A DNA stretch of 64,000 nucleotides. Origin: Devosia sp. Root413D1 (lineage in GTDB: Bacteria; Pseudomonadota; Alphaproteobacteria; Rhizobiales; Devosiaceae). The stretch is taken from NCBI RefSeq assembly GCF_001425235.1, contig NZ_LMEA01000011.1, positions 803,523-867,522 of the forward strand, in the 5' to 3' direction. Shown piece after piece: positions 18,119 through 27,211 of this stretch. The first letter of the stretch is position 1. Every line of letters starts with the position of its first letter. The position numbers and the translations under genes were made by a program. The notes below the pieces were generated by a model. It saw only the letters and a program-made list of their open reading frames with translations. It was not told where the DNA came from and did no database searches.

Positions 18119-19771
18119 ATGGACGCGGAACGGCAATTCAAGCTTGGACTCATCGGCGTCTTTCGGCTTGAGCATCAGGGACGAGAGGTCGCAGTCTCGA
18201 GCCGCAAGGCGCGCGCCCTGCTGGCCGTTCTCGCGCTCGCGCCGCACGGCGAACGCTCGAGAGTGTGGCTGCAGGATACCCTGTGGTCGCGCTCGGAGCG
18301 GTCGGAGGCGCAGGGCAGCCTGCGCCGCGAGCTCTCCAGCATCCGGCAGGTATTGGGCGATCTGACCGAAGCCCTGCTCGAGGTCGGCCGCGAAGCCATC
18401 CGGCTGCGGCTCGAGCGTTGCGAGGTCGATGCGCTCGAAAGACCGATCCCCAGCGGATCGACCTTGCTGGAGGGCCTCGACCTGCCGGGGGCCGAAGGCT
18501 TCGAGGATTGGCTGCGGGCCGAGCGGCTGAGCGAGCGGCACAGTGTGGCGGCCCCGGTCCGAACCGCTGGCAGCAGTACGGTAAGCCCCGCCACCCATCT
18601 GCTGGTCACCCTGCATCTCGACATCGACCGCACACCTTCGGGGCCGGTGGCGCTGGTCCCGGATATGGTGGCGCAGGCAATCGCGGCCGGCCTGTCGGAG
18701 TCGGGGTTCGTGCGCGCCAGCATTGTCGAGCGCCCGCAGGGCCGGCCTGTCGGCCCTGCCATCGCCCCCGATATCGAGCTGCATATCAGGGCGACAGCGG
18801 CGGGCGATGCATCATGGGTAGTCGTCGTGGCGCACCGCTTCAGCGATGGCGCGCTGCTGATGAGCCGGCAGGACGGCATCAGCACCAGCGGCGGCTGGGC
18901 CGCCACCAATGGCCGCGTCGGCACATTCGCCGGTCAGTGTGTCGACCAGTTGCTGCGCGAAGCGCTGCTGCGCCCCCCGCGGCAGGACGAACTGCACATG
19001 ACGCGCCGGGCGGCGTTCGCAGCGGTCGAGCAGATGTTCAGCCTCAACCCCGCGGACGTCATTCGCAGCAGGGATACCTGGGCCAGTGTCAGGGAGTACC
19101 GGGAGAACGGCATCTTCAACGCCTGGCAGGCCTACCAGGCGGTATTTCTCGCCGATCCGGGCCACGGCTACAATTACCGGCTGACGCTCGAGGAATGCCG
19201 CGAGAACCTCAACCGGGCGCTGGCGGAGGAGCCCTATAACGGGCTGGTGCTGTCCTTGTGCGCGCATGTCGAGGCGTTCCTGTTCCGCGACTTTTCCACT
19301 GCGTGGGATCTGATCGACCGCGCCGGCCTCACCGGCACGCGGCACGTCATGTATTACGATGCCCTGTCGCTGCTGCGGTTCTATTCGGGTCGCTACGACG
19401 AGGCGCGCGAAAGCGCCACGACAGCCCTGCTGACCGGCCGCAATCTCTCCTACCGCTATGCTTTCGCCACCACCCTGCTGATGATTGAGGGTTTGGCCGG
19501 CAACCACCAGGCGGCAATCGCGCATGGCCGCCGCGCGCTGCAGCTCGAGCCGGCCAACCGCCAGCTCTCCTACCCGCCGATCCTGCGCTATCTCGGCGCG
19601 ACGCTCGCCCATGCCGGCCAGGTCGATGAGGCCCGCGCGCTGTTCGGGCAGCTGCCGGAAGCCGAACGCCTCGCCGGTACGAGCAACGCCGTCGAAGCGC
19701 CGCTCGATGCCTTGCCCAGCGCCGACAGCGCCCTGTTCGTGAAATCCGCCTTGCGCCTCGTTGGCGTGTAA
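18119..19771 (+). CDS. SARP/AfsR-like transcriptional regulator with C-terminal TPR-like region
   Basis: A 550-residue cytoplasmic regulator. Residues about 5-95 form an OmpR-type winged-helix domain of the SARP kind (FKLGLIGVFRLEHQGREV, SSRKARALLAVLAL, then RRELSSIRQVLG). The middle (about 165-280) resembles the adenylate-cyclase-associated/TolB-like region of proteobacterial SARP-like proteins. The C-terminal 230 residues are helical with TPR-like repeats (LSLCAHVEAF, YSGRYDEARESATTAL, IAHGRRALQLEPANRQL). The start at ATG 18119 is chosen because the domain begins at once. It precedes the LuxR regulator and type I secretion genes and is a good candidate controller of them. Confidence 0.8.
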   Translation: MDAERQFKLGLIGVFRLEHQGREVAVSSRKARALLAVLALAPHGERSRVWLQDTLWSRSERSEAQGSLRRELSSIRQVLGDLTEALLEVGREAIRLRLERCEVDALERPIPSGSTLLEGLDLPGAEGFEDWLRAERLSERHSVAAPVRTAGSSTVSPATHLLVTLHLDIDRTPSGPVALVPDMVAQAIAAGLSESGFVRASIVERPQGRPVGPAIAPDIELHIRATAAGDASWVVVVAHRFSDGALLMSRQDGISTSGGWAATNGRVGTFAGQCVDQLLREALLRPPRQDELHMTRRAAFAAVEQMFSLNPADVIRSRDTWASVREYRENGIFNAWQAYQAVFLADPGHGYNYRLTLEECRENLNRALAEEPYNGLVLSLCAHVEAFLFRDFSTAWDLIDRAGLTGTRHVMYYDALSLLRFYSGRYDEARESATTALLTGRNLSYRYAFATTLLMIEGLAGNHQAAIAHGRRALQLEPANRQLSYPPILRYLGATLAHAGQVDEARALFGQLPEAERLAGTSNAVEAPLDALPSADSALFVKSALRLVGV

Positions 19772-19843
19772 GCGACCGCCGGCCCCATCAGGCGGCCCGA
19801 TCGTGACCCGTTCCTAGCAAAGTTTTCCCCCCGCGCACGCCGT

Positions 19844-19880
19844 TTTCACGGTCGGCGGGCGCCGCTTTCACGATCGTCGG
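19844..19880 (+). promoter_or_regulatory. Candidate SARP-type operator: direct repeats 22 bp apart
   Basis: TTTCACGGTCGGCGG (19844-19858) and TTTCACGATCGTCGG (19866-19880) match at 12 of 15 positions and are 22 bp apart, two helical turns. SARP regulators are known to bind direct heptamer repeats at 11- or 22-bp spacing. The site lies between the SARP-like gene and the LuxR/type I secretion operon. The heptamer with three further bases (TTTCACGATC) recurs at 25840-25849 upstream of the GH19-like gene. Confidence 0.4.
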
Positions 19881-19936
19881 ACCTGCCGCGCCCTATTACC
19901 GCAAGCATCGCAACCGCAGGCAGGGCGCTTGGCACC

Positions 19937-20698
19937 ATGATCACCTATCGCGGCTCGGCCGCCGACCATCGGCTGGAAACGATCGAGCCGGCCGAACACC
20001 CCTCGCGCGAGCTGGAACCGGCGCCGTACCCAAGCCCCTATCGCCAGCCGAGGCGGCACCTTCCCACCCCGGCACTGGCGACGTCGCAACTGCGCAAGGA
20101 GGCCGCGCTGAGCTACGAGAACATCTGCCCCGATGGGCATAGCGCCTGCATCATCGTCGATCCGAACCACCTGATCCTGCGCTACGCCAATGTTCAGGGG
20201 CGGGCGCTCCTGCACAAGCGGTACCCTGCCCGGCTCAACCGCGGCGTGGTCGAGATCACCTCGGAGCGCGGTGCGCTGCTGGTGCGCGATGCCCTGCGAC
20301 AGGTGCGCGAAACCGCCAACCCCATGCTTGTCGTTTCGGACGGCGAGCTCGGCGCATTCTCGGTCAGCATCTCGTTATGGGCGCCACCCGAGCAGCTGCG
20401 TTCCGGCGCCAGCGTCGCCATCCTCGATTTCCGCGTCGGCGCGTTCGAGCTGTCGCGCCATCAGCTCTGGGCCATCGGCATGGGCTTCAGCCTTACCGAG
20501 GCGGAGACGGCGGTGCTGGGACACCTGGTCGAGGGGCTCACGCTCACCCAGATTGCGCTGGCCCGCCGCGTCGAGCTCGAGACGGTGCGCAGCCAGTGCA
20601 AGACGGTCCTCGCCAAGATGGGCTGCCACCGCCAGGTGGACCTGGTGCGCCTGATGATCTCGCTATGTGCCGGCGCTACGTTCGTCGAGGGAGCCTGA
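19937..20698 (+). CDS. LuxR-type HTH transcriptional regulator
   Basis: A 253-residue cytoplasmic protein. The C-terminal part (about 183-245) is a LuxR/FixJ helix-turn-helix: FSLTEAETAVLGHLVEGLTL, IALARRVELETVRSQCK and VLAKMGCHRQVDLVRL. A PAS-like sensory region precedes it (about 60-165, DGHSACIIVDPNHLILRYAN). No ligand can be deduced. Its stop is directly followed by the start of the type I secretion ATPase gene, one base between them, so it is co-transcribed with the exporter and may autoregulate it. Confidence 0.85.
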   Translation: MITYRGSAADHRLETIEPAEHPSRELEPAPYPSPYRQPRRHLPTPALATSQLRKEAALSYENICPDGHSACIIVDPNHLILRYANVQGRALLHKRYPARLNRGVVEITSERGALLVRDALRQVRETANPMLVVSDGELGAFSVSISLWAPPEQLRSGASVAILDFRVGAFELSRHQLWAIGMGFSLTEAETAVLGHLVEGLTLTQIALARRVELETVRSQCKTVLAKMGCHRQVDLVRLMISLCAGATFVEGA

Positions 20699-20699
20699 G

Positions 20700-22424
20700 A
20701 TGCTGCAGCGCGCTCCCAACCCATTGCCGACCCCCGGGGGGCGGGCGATGGCCCGCAGCTGGGTTGGCGCCGGGCTCGTCACCATCATCGTCACCAGTAT
20801 CGCCTCGAACCTGGTGCTGCTGGCCGGGCCGATCTTCATGCTGCAGGTCTACGACCGGATCCTGCCCAGCCGATCGCTGCCGAGCCTGTTGTCGCTCTCC
20901 CTGCTGGTCGCCGCGGTTTATGGCTTTTACGCGCTGGTCGAGCTCATCCGCATGCGCATCGCCAGCCGCCTTGGCCGCGCCTTCGAGGATGCGCTGATGC
21001 CGCGCATCGTCAATGCCGTGCTCGAGGGTAAGCAGGCCCGAGGCTCCGATCCCTTCGCCGATGCCGATGCGGTGCGCGCCTTCGCCTCGGGGCCGGGCCC
21101 GACCGTACTGCTCGATCTGCCCTGGCTGCCGCTCTATCTGGGCCTCATCTTCCTGATGCACCCGCTGCTCGGCCAGGTGACGCTGGCCGGCATTCTCGCC
21201 ACTGTGGGGCTGCTGGTGGTGCACGAGTTCCGCGCCCGTGGGCCGGCGACTGCCGTCGCCGACGCGGCGCTGCGGCGTGGCGCGACGCTGAGCGAGATCC
21301 GGCACGGCACCGAGGCCATTCGCGCCATGGGGCTGCAACCGCCATTGACGCAGCGTCTTACCGCGATCGTTGCCGATCTGGGCGCCGCCACCGCGGGCGC
21401 CAGCGACCGCGCCGCGCTCTATTCCTCGTTCACCCGCGGCACCCGGCTGATGCTGCAATCGGCAGTGCTCGCCACCGGCGCATTCCTCGTGATCAGCGGC
21501 GAGTCGACGGCCGGGATCATCATTGCCGCCTCCATCCTCTCGTCCCGCGCGGTGGCGCCGGTCGAGCAGGCGGTCAGTCATTGGCGCAGCTTTGTTGCCG
21601 CCCGCCAGGCCTTGCGGCGGCTGCTTCCGGCGCTGGCGCAAAGTGAACGCCAGGCACGGCAGGTCCTCCTGCCGGCGCCGCAGCAGCGCCTCGAGGTCAT
21701 CGACCTCGCCGTCGCCACACCGGAGGGGCGGGTCGTCGTCGGCGGCATCAGCTTCGAGCTCGTCGCCGGCGATGCGCTTGGTATCATCGGGCCATCGGGT
21801 TCGGGAAAGTCGTCGCTCGGCCGCGCGCTGGTGGGGGTGTGGCCGGCCCGCACCGGCGAGGTTCGCTTCGATGGGCAACCGCTTGCCCACTACGATCCGT
21901 CGATCCTTGGCGCGGCGACAGGCTATCTGCCACAGGATGTCGGCCTGCTCTCGGGCAGCATCGCCGACAATATCTCGCGCTTTCAGGCCGGCGCCTCGGC
22001 AGCGGTGCAGACGGCGGCCGCCGCGGCGGGAGTTCAGATGCTCGTCGCCGGCCTCGCCGACGGCTACGAAACACCGGTGGGCGAGCGTGGCGGCGCTCTG
22101 TCGGCCGGGCAGCGCCAGCGCATCGGCCTCGCCCGCGCCCTCTATGGCCAGCCCTTCCTCATCGTGCTCGACGAGCCGAACGCCAACCTCGACGCGCCCG
22201 GTGAGGCGGCGCTCGCCGCCGCCATCCTCGGCGCCCGGGCCCGCGGGGCGATCGTCATCGTCATTGCTCACCGGGCGAGCGCCCTCACCGCCGCCAACAA
22301 GCTGCTGCTGCTGGCCGAGGGCCGGCAGGCGATGTTCGGCCCCAAGGAGGCCGTGCTGGGCCACCTCAATGGCAGCCAGGCCGGAGCCGGCAATGCGGGA
22401 CGGAGCCATGCCGATGTCAACTGA
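20700..22424 (+). CDS. Type I secretion ABC transporter (PrtD/HlyB-like)
   Basis: A 574-residue inner-membrane ATPase/permease of a type I secretion system. Five or six membrane helices occupy about 20-290 (IVTSIASNLVLLAGPIFMLQ, VYDRILPSRS is the PrtD-like motif). The ATPase domain has Walker A GPSGSGKSS near 364, signature LSAGQRQRIG near 466, and Walker B LIVLDEPNANLD. There is no N-terminal C39-like domain, which fits the protease/lipase-exporter branch. The start at 20700 is one base after the regulator stop. It works with the adaptor at 22408 and an outer-membrane TolC-like channel not found in this window. The giant RTX protein at 31817-44131 is the obvious substrate. Confidence 0.93.
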   Translation: MLQRAPNPLPTPGGRAMARSWVGAGLVTIIVTSIASNLVLLAGPIFMLQVYDRILPSRSLPSLLSLSLLVAAVYGFYALVELIRMRIASRLGRAFEDALMPRIVNAVLEGKQARGSDPFADADAVRAFASGPGPTVLLDLPWLPLYLGLIFLMHPLLGQVTLAGILATVGLLVVHEFRARGPATAVADAALRRGATLSEIRHGTEAIRAMGLQPPLTQRLTAIVADLGAATAGASDRAALYSSFTRGTRLMLQSAVLATGAFLVISGESTAGIIIAASILSSRAVAPVEQAVSHWRSFVAARQALRRLLPALAQSERQARQVLLPAPQQRLEVIDLAVATPEGRVVVGGISFELVAGDALGIIGPSGSGKSSLGRALVGVWPARTGEVRFDGQPLAHYDPSILGAATGYLPQDVGLLSGSIADNISRFQAGASAAVQTAAAAAGVQMLVAGLADGYETPVGERGGALSAGQRQRIGLARALYGQPFLIVLDEPNANLDAPGEAALAAAILGARARGAIVIVIAHRASALTAANKLLLLAEGRQAMFGPKEAVLGHLNGSQAGAGNAGRSHADVN

Positions 22425-23733
22425 TCGCGCGCCCTCCGGCCAGGGGGCGAAAAGCCTGCAGCTGCACGTCTTTGCGGGCGCTGCCCTGCTCGTCGGCTTT
22501 GCCGGCGGACTCGGCTGGTGGAGCGCCTCGACCACCATTTCGGGCGCCGTCGTCGCCTCGGGCACCATTGTGGTCGAGGGGGGCGCCCGGCGGGTCCAGC
22601 ACCCCGATGGCGGCGTCATCGCCGAGATCCTCGCCGCCGATGGCGACCACGTGCTGGCCGGCGCCGTGCTGTTCCGCCTCGATGCAACCTCGGTCATGGC
22701 GAGCCGCAACATCGTCCTCGCGCAGTTGCGCGACACCTTCGCCCGGCTGGCGCGCCTCGCGGCCGAGCTCGAGGGATCGCCGATGCCGGTGCTGGTCGAA
22801 ACCACGCCCGCGGCGCTGGCCGGAGCCGATCTTGCCGCACTGCTCGAAACCCAGCATGCGTTCATGCAGGCGCGTGCGGCGGTCCAGCAGAGCCGCCATG
22901 CCCAGATCGTCGAGCAGATCAACCAGCTCGACGAAAAGATCGGCGGGCTCGCAGCGCAACGCACCGCCAGCCAGGGGCAACTGACCCTCCTCGCCGTCGA
23001 GCGCCGCGACCTCGAGGCGCTGCGGGCCGATGGGTTGGTCGAGCAGAGCCGGATCAACGACATCGCGCAGCGCCAGCTGCAGCTCGAGGGGAGCATCGGC
23101 CAGGTCGCCGCCGGCATCGCCGAAGCGCGCGCCACCATTGCCGAGCACCGGGCCCTGCTCGCCGCCGAAGCCGATACACGGCGCGCCGAGATCATCGGCG
23201 AGCAGCAAACCACCCGCGCCGAGATCGCCCAGCTGCTGCAGCAGCAGGTGGCGCTCGACAGCCAGTTGGCGCGGCTCGAAGTCCGCGCCCCGATCACCGG
23301 GATCGTGCACGGCTCGACCATTCACACGGTCGGCGGCGTGGTCGGCGCCGGCGAAACAGCGATGCTGGTGATCCCGCCGGTCAACGGCGCAACCGTCGAG
23401 GCTCGCATCAGCCCGCTCGATGTCGAGGCGGTGGGCGCGGCGCAGCACGTGCTGCTGAAATTTCCCGGCATCGAAACCCGCTACAGCCCCGACCTCGAGG
23501 CCGAGGTGAAATCGGTGAGCCCCGACCTCACGACTGATGCCTCAGGCGCGCTGCAATATTACGTCGCCCGCATCATCGTGCCGGCCGAGCAACTCGACCG
23601 CCTGCCCGGCCACATCCCCCTGGTCGCCGGCATGCCCGTCAACGCCTTCATCCGCACCACCGACCGCACGGTGCTGGAGTTCCTCAGCAAGCCGCTGACG
23701 GATTTGCTGGGCCGGGCATTTCGGGAGGATTGA
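22408..23733 (+). CDS. Type I secretion membrane-fusion protein (HlyD/PrtE-like)
   Basis: A 441-residue periplasmic adaptor with one N-terminal membrane anchor (LHVFAGAALLVGFAGGLGWW). Then come a split biotinyl-lipoyl-like domain (GTIVVEGGARRVQHPDGG, and later VRAPITGIVHGSTIHTVGG), long coiled-coil hairpins (about 100-285) and the C-terminal HlyD domain ending KPLTDLLGRAFRED. The ATG at 22408 overlaps the exporter gene by 17 bases and follows GGGACGGAG; an ATG two codons later is an alternative. A diverged copy of its last 24 residues is found at 28913-28987. Confidence 0.93.
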   Translation: MPMSTDRAPSGQGAKSLQLHVFAGAALLVGFAGGLGWWSASTTISGAVVASGTIVVEGGARRVQHPDGGVIAEILAADGDHVLAGAVLFRLDATSVMASRNIVLAQLRDTFARLARLAAELEGSPMPVLVETTPAALAGADLAALLETQHAFMQARAAVQQSRHAQIVEQINQLDEKIGGLAAQRTASQGQLTLLAVERRDLEALRADGLVEQSRINDIAQRQLQLEGSIGQVAAGIAEARATIAEHRALLAAEADTRRAEIIGEQQTTRAEIAQLLQQQVALDSQLARLEVRAPITGIVHGSTIHTVGGVVGAGETAMLVIPPVNGATVEARISPLDVEAVGAAQHVLLKFPGIETRYSPDLEAEVKSVSPDLTTDASGALQYYVARIIVPAEQLDRLPGHIPLVAGMPVNAFIRTTDRTVLEFLSKPLTDLLGRAFRED

Positions 23734-23820
23734 GGGAGGCACACTCCGAGGGGGAACCGCTACGCAAATATAACGACCTCCGTTGATGTTCAATATCAAG
23801 TGCAGAATGGAGATTCGACA

Positions 23821-23849
23821 TTGATGAGCATTGACATTCATACTCTATA
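23821..23849 (+). promoter_or_regulatory. Possible promoter upstream of the unknown exported protein
   Basis: TTGATG (23821-23826) and TCTATA (23844-23849) are 17 bases apart in an AT-rich gap after the HlyD-like gene. Position and spacing fit sigma70, while the match is moderate. Confidence 0.3.
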
Positions 23850-23927
23850 TTCACTCACAACCTACTGTACGTCAGCGCGCTCGTATCCATCTTGAGCAGC
23901 ACCACAGGAACCCCTTCGGAGATCACA

Positions 23928-25817
23928 ATGACGCCGAGCCTGTCTTCACACAAAGCTATCCGCCTCGTTGGGCGCATAGATACTGGCGCCGCTGCTGCAC
24001 TTCTGACGACAACATTGATCTTGCTGGATATTTCGGCCTACGCCCAAGATCGGTTGGTCGAAGCGATCCCAATTAATGGTGGCAAATGTCACCTCCTGCA
24101 AAGTGTGCTGGCGCAGCCTGTCGATGGCTATCGGGACGAGACGATCATTGATGTCGTCTGCCCAGCGCCCGACCGACCCAAGGTTTCTGTCAAATACCTC
24201 GCGCTGAACGCAGTTCAGAGTAGCTTGCTGTTAGTCGGTTACGCTGACGAGACACTCAGCCTGCTTATCGGCAAACAGCCGAGGGTCGCAAAGAACGAGG
24301 TCTTCAAACGACTCGAAGATCTATATGAAAATTACGCGTCACGCTCGACTGGCGAGGAGTACCTGGGAGCCGATGTCTCGCTGGCTGATGGCCGAACCGA
24401 GATCACTTCATTGGGCTATACATCAATTCAGTCGCTTCCGCAGCCTGTTGTGGACAAGATGCGACTGCCGACATTTGAGCGACAACTCGTGTGGCCGGAT
24501 CAGGCGGCAGCTGATGCCTTTCTTGGCACGAGCGGATGGCCGTCAAATTACTCGTACCACCTGACGCACTCACGGGACGCCACGACCAGGCAAGCGGTGC
24601 GCGAGCTCGATCAAAGCTTGCTGCAACGAACAGAGGATCCAGTCGATGTCATATCGAGCTGTCTCTCCTTCGCACGGTACATCAGTGACGAAGAGTTCAG
24701 CGGATATTGGCTGCGCATCGATCGTCTCGCGCAGGACCTGATCCTGCAAGGCAGGGGGCTCAACGACGTCATGGGGTTGGATTCAGGCTCTGTTGGGGCG
24801 GATGCCAAAGCGCTCCTGGAACAGGACGCGCCAAGTCCATCCTACGACCTAATTGACCACGTCACCTCGGGTTACTTCCCCTCCGACTTCTTGCTCGCGG
24901 TGGGTTCCACGGTGTCCGGGGATATGGAGGGCGGGTGTGCCGGATACGTGGGCGGGTTGAATATGTACGCTGTGCCCCGTGAACTGAAGACGATCGTAGC
25001 GGTGATCTCCGCAGTCGACGACCCGGTCGTCCTCGATGGGGCCTTCGTGAAACTGGACAGCCAAACCTCGCTGCGCGCTGAAACAAGCTTCGACGCCGGA
25101 CGCCCGGTTCGCACCGGGCAAATGATCCTGAATGCCAACGAGGGAAGCACCTACGTTGTGCCCCTTGGAATCGAATTCCAGTATCAGAGGGAAGAGCTGA
25201 ACAGCGTCCAGGGCGGAGGCCCAATTCCCCATGAGGCGGCGTTGGCGCTCTCGCGGAAGTACCGCAGTACGGAGCTGGAATATCGAGTCTGTACTGGCGA
25301 AACCTGCAAGACCCTGAGCCCGAAAAAATTGGGAGACATTCCCCTTTCGTCGCCTTTGACCCCGACACCTAGCTACTCCTACGGAGAGGCGGTGGAACTG
25401 GTCTACATCAACGTCGATGGGAAGCAAGTTACGACCGCGTCCGCGCCCGATATCAGTCTCTACACGACCTGGACCTTTGAGGAGGGGTCGTGCCCCTTTG
25501 TCTATTTCGTCATGCAGGATGGCTCGTCTAAATATCACGGTCGCGTTCTTGTGGGGGCGTCCTCGTCTGACCTGGTTCGGGCGGAGCGCATTGCAATTCC
25601 GCCCGGCGCCAGAAAGCTCATCGTAAGAGAGCAAGAGCCCGAGGTGACCTACGTTAGCTCGCTAAAGTACAACACCGCGAATGGCATATCAACTTCACTC
25701 GGGGCGGCGCCATTTACGCTGTTACCAAGACAAGGCGTGGAGATCGACATCCCAGTTGAGGCAGTGACCCTTGACCTGACGGGATACTACGTGCCTGTAC
25801 TAGCAGAAATCAACTGA
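23928..25817 (+). CDS. Exported protein of unknown function (629 residues)
   Basis: I do not recognise this family. ATG 23928 is chosen because CGGAG lies six bases upstream; an in-frame ATG at 23892 is less well supported. A long signal peptide is likely (basic start, hydrophobic AAAALLTTTLILLDISA, cleavage near AYAQD). The mature protein is acidic, with scattered cysteines in pairs (CHLLQ...DVVCPAP, CTGETC) and beta-rich segments toward the C-terminus, including IPPGARKLIVREQEPEV. No catalytic motif is seen. Base composition is less GC-rich than the exporter genes upstream. It is the first gene after the type I system and precedes GH19-like and protease genes in the same direction, which suggests co-acquisition with them. 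Confidence 0.7.
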   Translation: MTPSLSSHKAIRLVGRIDTGAAAALLTTTLILLDISAYAQDRLVEAIPINGGKCHLLQSVLAQPVDGYRDETIIDVVCPAPDRPKVSVKYLALNAVQSSLLLVGYADETLSLLIGKQPRVAKNEVFKRLEDLYENYASRSTGEEYLGADVSLADGRTEITSLGYTSIQSLPQPVVDKMRLPTFERQLVWPDQAAADAFLGTSGWPSNYSYHLTHSRDATTRQAVRELDQSLLQRTEDPVDVISSCLSFARYISDEEFSGYWLRIDRLAQDLILQGRGLNDVMGLDSGSVGADAKALLEQDAPSPSYDLIDHVTSGYFPSDFLLAVGSTVSGDMEGGCAGYVGGLNMYAVPRELKTIVAVISAVDDPVVLDGAFVKLDSQTSLRAETSFDAGRPVRTGQMILNANEGSTYVVPLGIEFQYQREELNSVQGGGPIPHEAALALSRKYRSTELEYRVCTGETCKTLSPKKLGDIPLSSPLTPTPSYSYGEAVELVYINVDGKQVTTASAPDISLYTTWTFEEGSCPFVYFVMQDGSSKYHGRVLVGASSSDLVRAERIAIPPGARKLIVREQEPEVTYVSSLKYNTANGISTSLGAAPFTLLPRQGVEIDIPVEAVTLDLTGYYVPVLAEIN

Positions 25818-25911
25818 CCGAACTCGTGATAGCTGTATCTTTCACGATCATGTCTGACTTCGTTCGCCGCCTTAAGCGAGACAACTAGTCAGAAACGCAC
25901 CGGAGGATGCG

Positions 25912-27081
25912 ATGAAGAGACGCGAAGTGTCCCTTGGGCTGATGGCGCTGGGGCTCTCTGGGTTTGTACACCGTTCAGTCGCCCAAGACCTGGCAAGCTT
26001 TGCCGACCTGCTCTCGCCAGAAGAAACTGGATACGCGGATTTTTCTCAGATCTGGGAGCCGCAGCCGGGAACGACAATAGTGCAAGTCGCGGCGGCTCCA
26101 GACCTGCCGGTTGGTTCGGCTGCAAAGTTCTCAACGGTCATGTCCGGCGCGGCTGACTGCGATGGTCTGTTTGGAAGTGCCGGTTTCATCAACTGGTTTA
26201 ACGATACCGTTGCCAACAAGGGCGCGTGGAAGGGCAAGCGTATCTCGGGAACGCGGGCTGACTTTGACGCCTTCTGGGACCGGTTCGTCGCCGACGCCGG
26301 TGCCCGTGACCAGGTCACGGCCATGAGATTCATGGCCTACATGGCGGTCTTTACGAACGAGGTGGGGGGGCAACTCCAGAGCCGGAGTGAGCTTTTTGGC
26401 TCTCCTCCAGATCATCCGGGAATTTCCTACCTGTTCGACGCCATACCTGCCGATGGTGTCAAACGGAAGTTCAACAAGGCCTCCTACAACAAGCATAAGA
26501 ACCTGCAGAACCTACCTGCAGGGAAGCTGTTCAACGACGACGTCTTCCTCAAAGCTCATGGCGACCTCGCGTTGTCGAGCAACCTGGCGAGAACCTCGAA
26601 CGATGTCTGGTTGGGAACCGACTATCCGAAGGAGGACTATCCCACCAACGGACGTCCCGACGACTGCGGGATCATTCTGGAAACCGATTTCTTCAAGTTC
26701 CGTGGCCGAGGCCTGATCCAGACAACGTGGAGGTCAAACTACCGAGGCCTGGTGCGGTTTGTCCAAGGTTACGAAGGGGATGACGCGCTCGTGCGGTCTT
26801 TTCGCACCCGTTGGCGCGGGCTTGATCCCGATGAGGTCTGCACGACCAGCACGAACGCGGATTGGGACACGCTGTTTGGCGACGCCGGGAAAGCCGTCTT
26901 AGGGCAAGCAATCAGAGAGCACTCGAAACCTACCCACTACAACAGGCTGGCCGACGACGACTCCATCCTAAATGGCAAGGGGATCGGATCACTCATTCGG
27001 ATGGGCCGGTCGATAGGTGGTTACGCGGGTTATGGCGAACTTCTCAAGCACCGCGTGGGCGATATTGTGCGAGCTTTGTGA
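25912..27081 (+). CDS. Divergent GH19-like glycoside hydrolase (chitinase/endolysin fold), exported
   Basis: A 389-residue exported protein. Signal: MKRREVSLGLMALGLSGFVH with cleavage near VAQD. The GH19 signature is recognisable but altered: a catalytic glutamate candidate near 148 in FTNEVGG (compare ATETGG in the relative at 48002) and FRGRGLIQTTWRSNY near 263 (compare YRGSGFMQLTGRDNF). GH19 enzymes hydrolyse chitin or, in phage endolysins, peptidoglycan. Long insertions between motifs make it larger than usual. GGAGG precedes the ATG. It is followed by a trypsin-like protease, mirroring the S1-GH19 pair at 46839-49000. Confidence 0.7.
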   Translation: MKRREVSLGLMALGLSGFVHRSVAQDLASFADLLSPEETGYADFSQIWEPQPGTTIVQVAAAPDLPVGSAAKFSTVMSGAADCDGLFGSAGFINWFNDTVANKGAWKGKRISGTRADFDAFWDRFVADAGARDQVTAMRFMAYMAVFTNEVGGQLQSRSELFGSPPDHPGISYLFDAIPADGVKRKFNKASYNKHKNLQNLPAGKLFNDDVFLKAHGDLALSSNLARTSNDVWLGTDYPKEDYPTNGRPDDCGIILETDFFKFRGRGLIQTTWRSNYRGLVRFVQGYEGDDALVRSFRTRWRGLDPDEVCTTSTNADWDTLFGDAGKAVLGQAIREHSKPTHYNRLADDDSILNGKGIGSLIRMGRSIGGYAGYGELLKHRVGDIVRAL

Positions 27082-27211
27082 TGTTCTCAGCAATCCTACT
27101 GCTTGCTCAGCACTCGTTTCCCCCGGAGCATGCGTGCTTCACCTCCCGGCGCGACGGCTATTTCGTCAGTCAAAGGCGCCTCTCAGCTATGAATGACGTT
27201 GGGGATCCAGG

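Noticed and set aside
20676-23321. An 881-codon minus-strand frame opposite the type I secretion genes
   Set aside because: It is the antisense of two well-recognised proteins and is rich in Arg/Ser/Ala with no motifs, a usual by-product of high GC.
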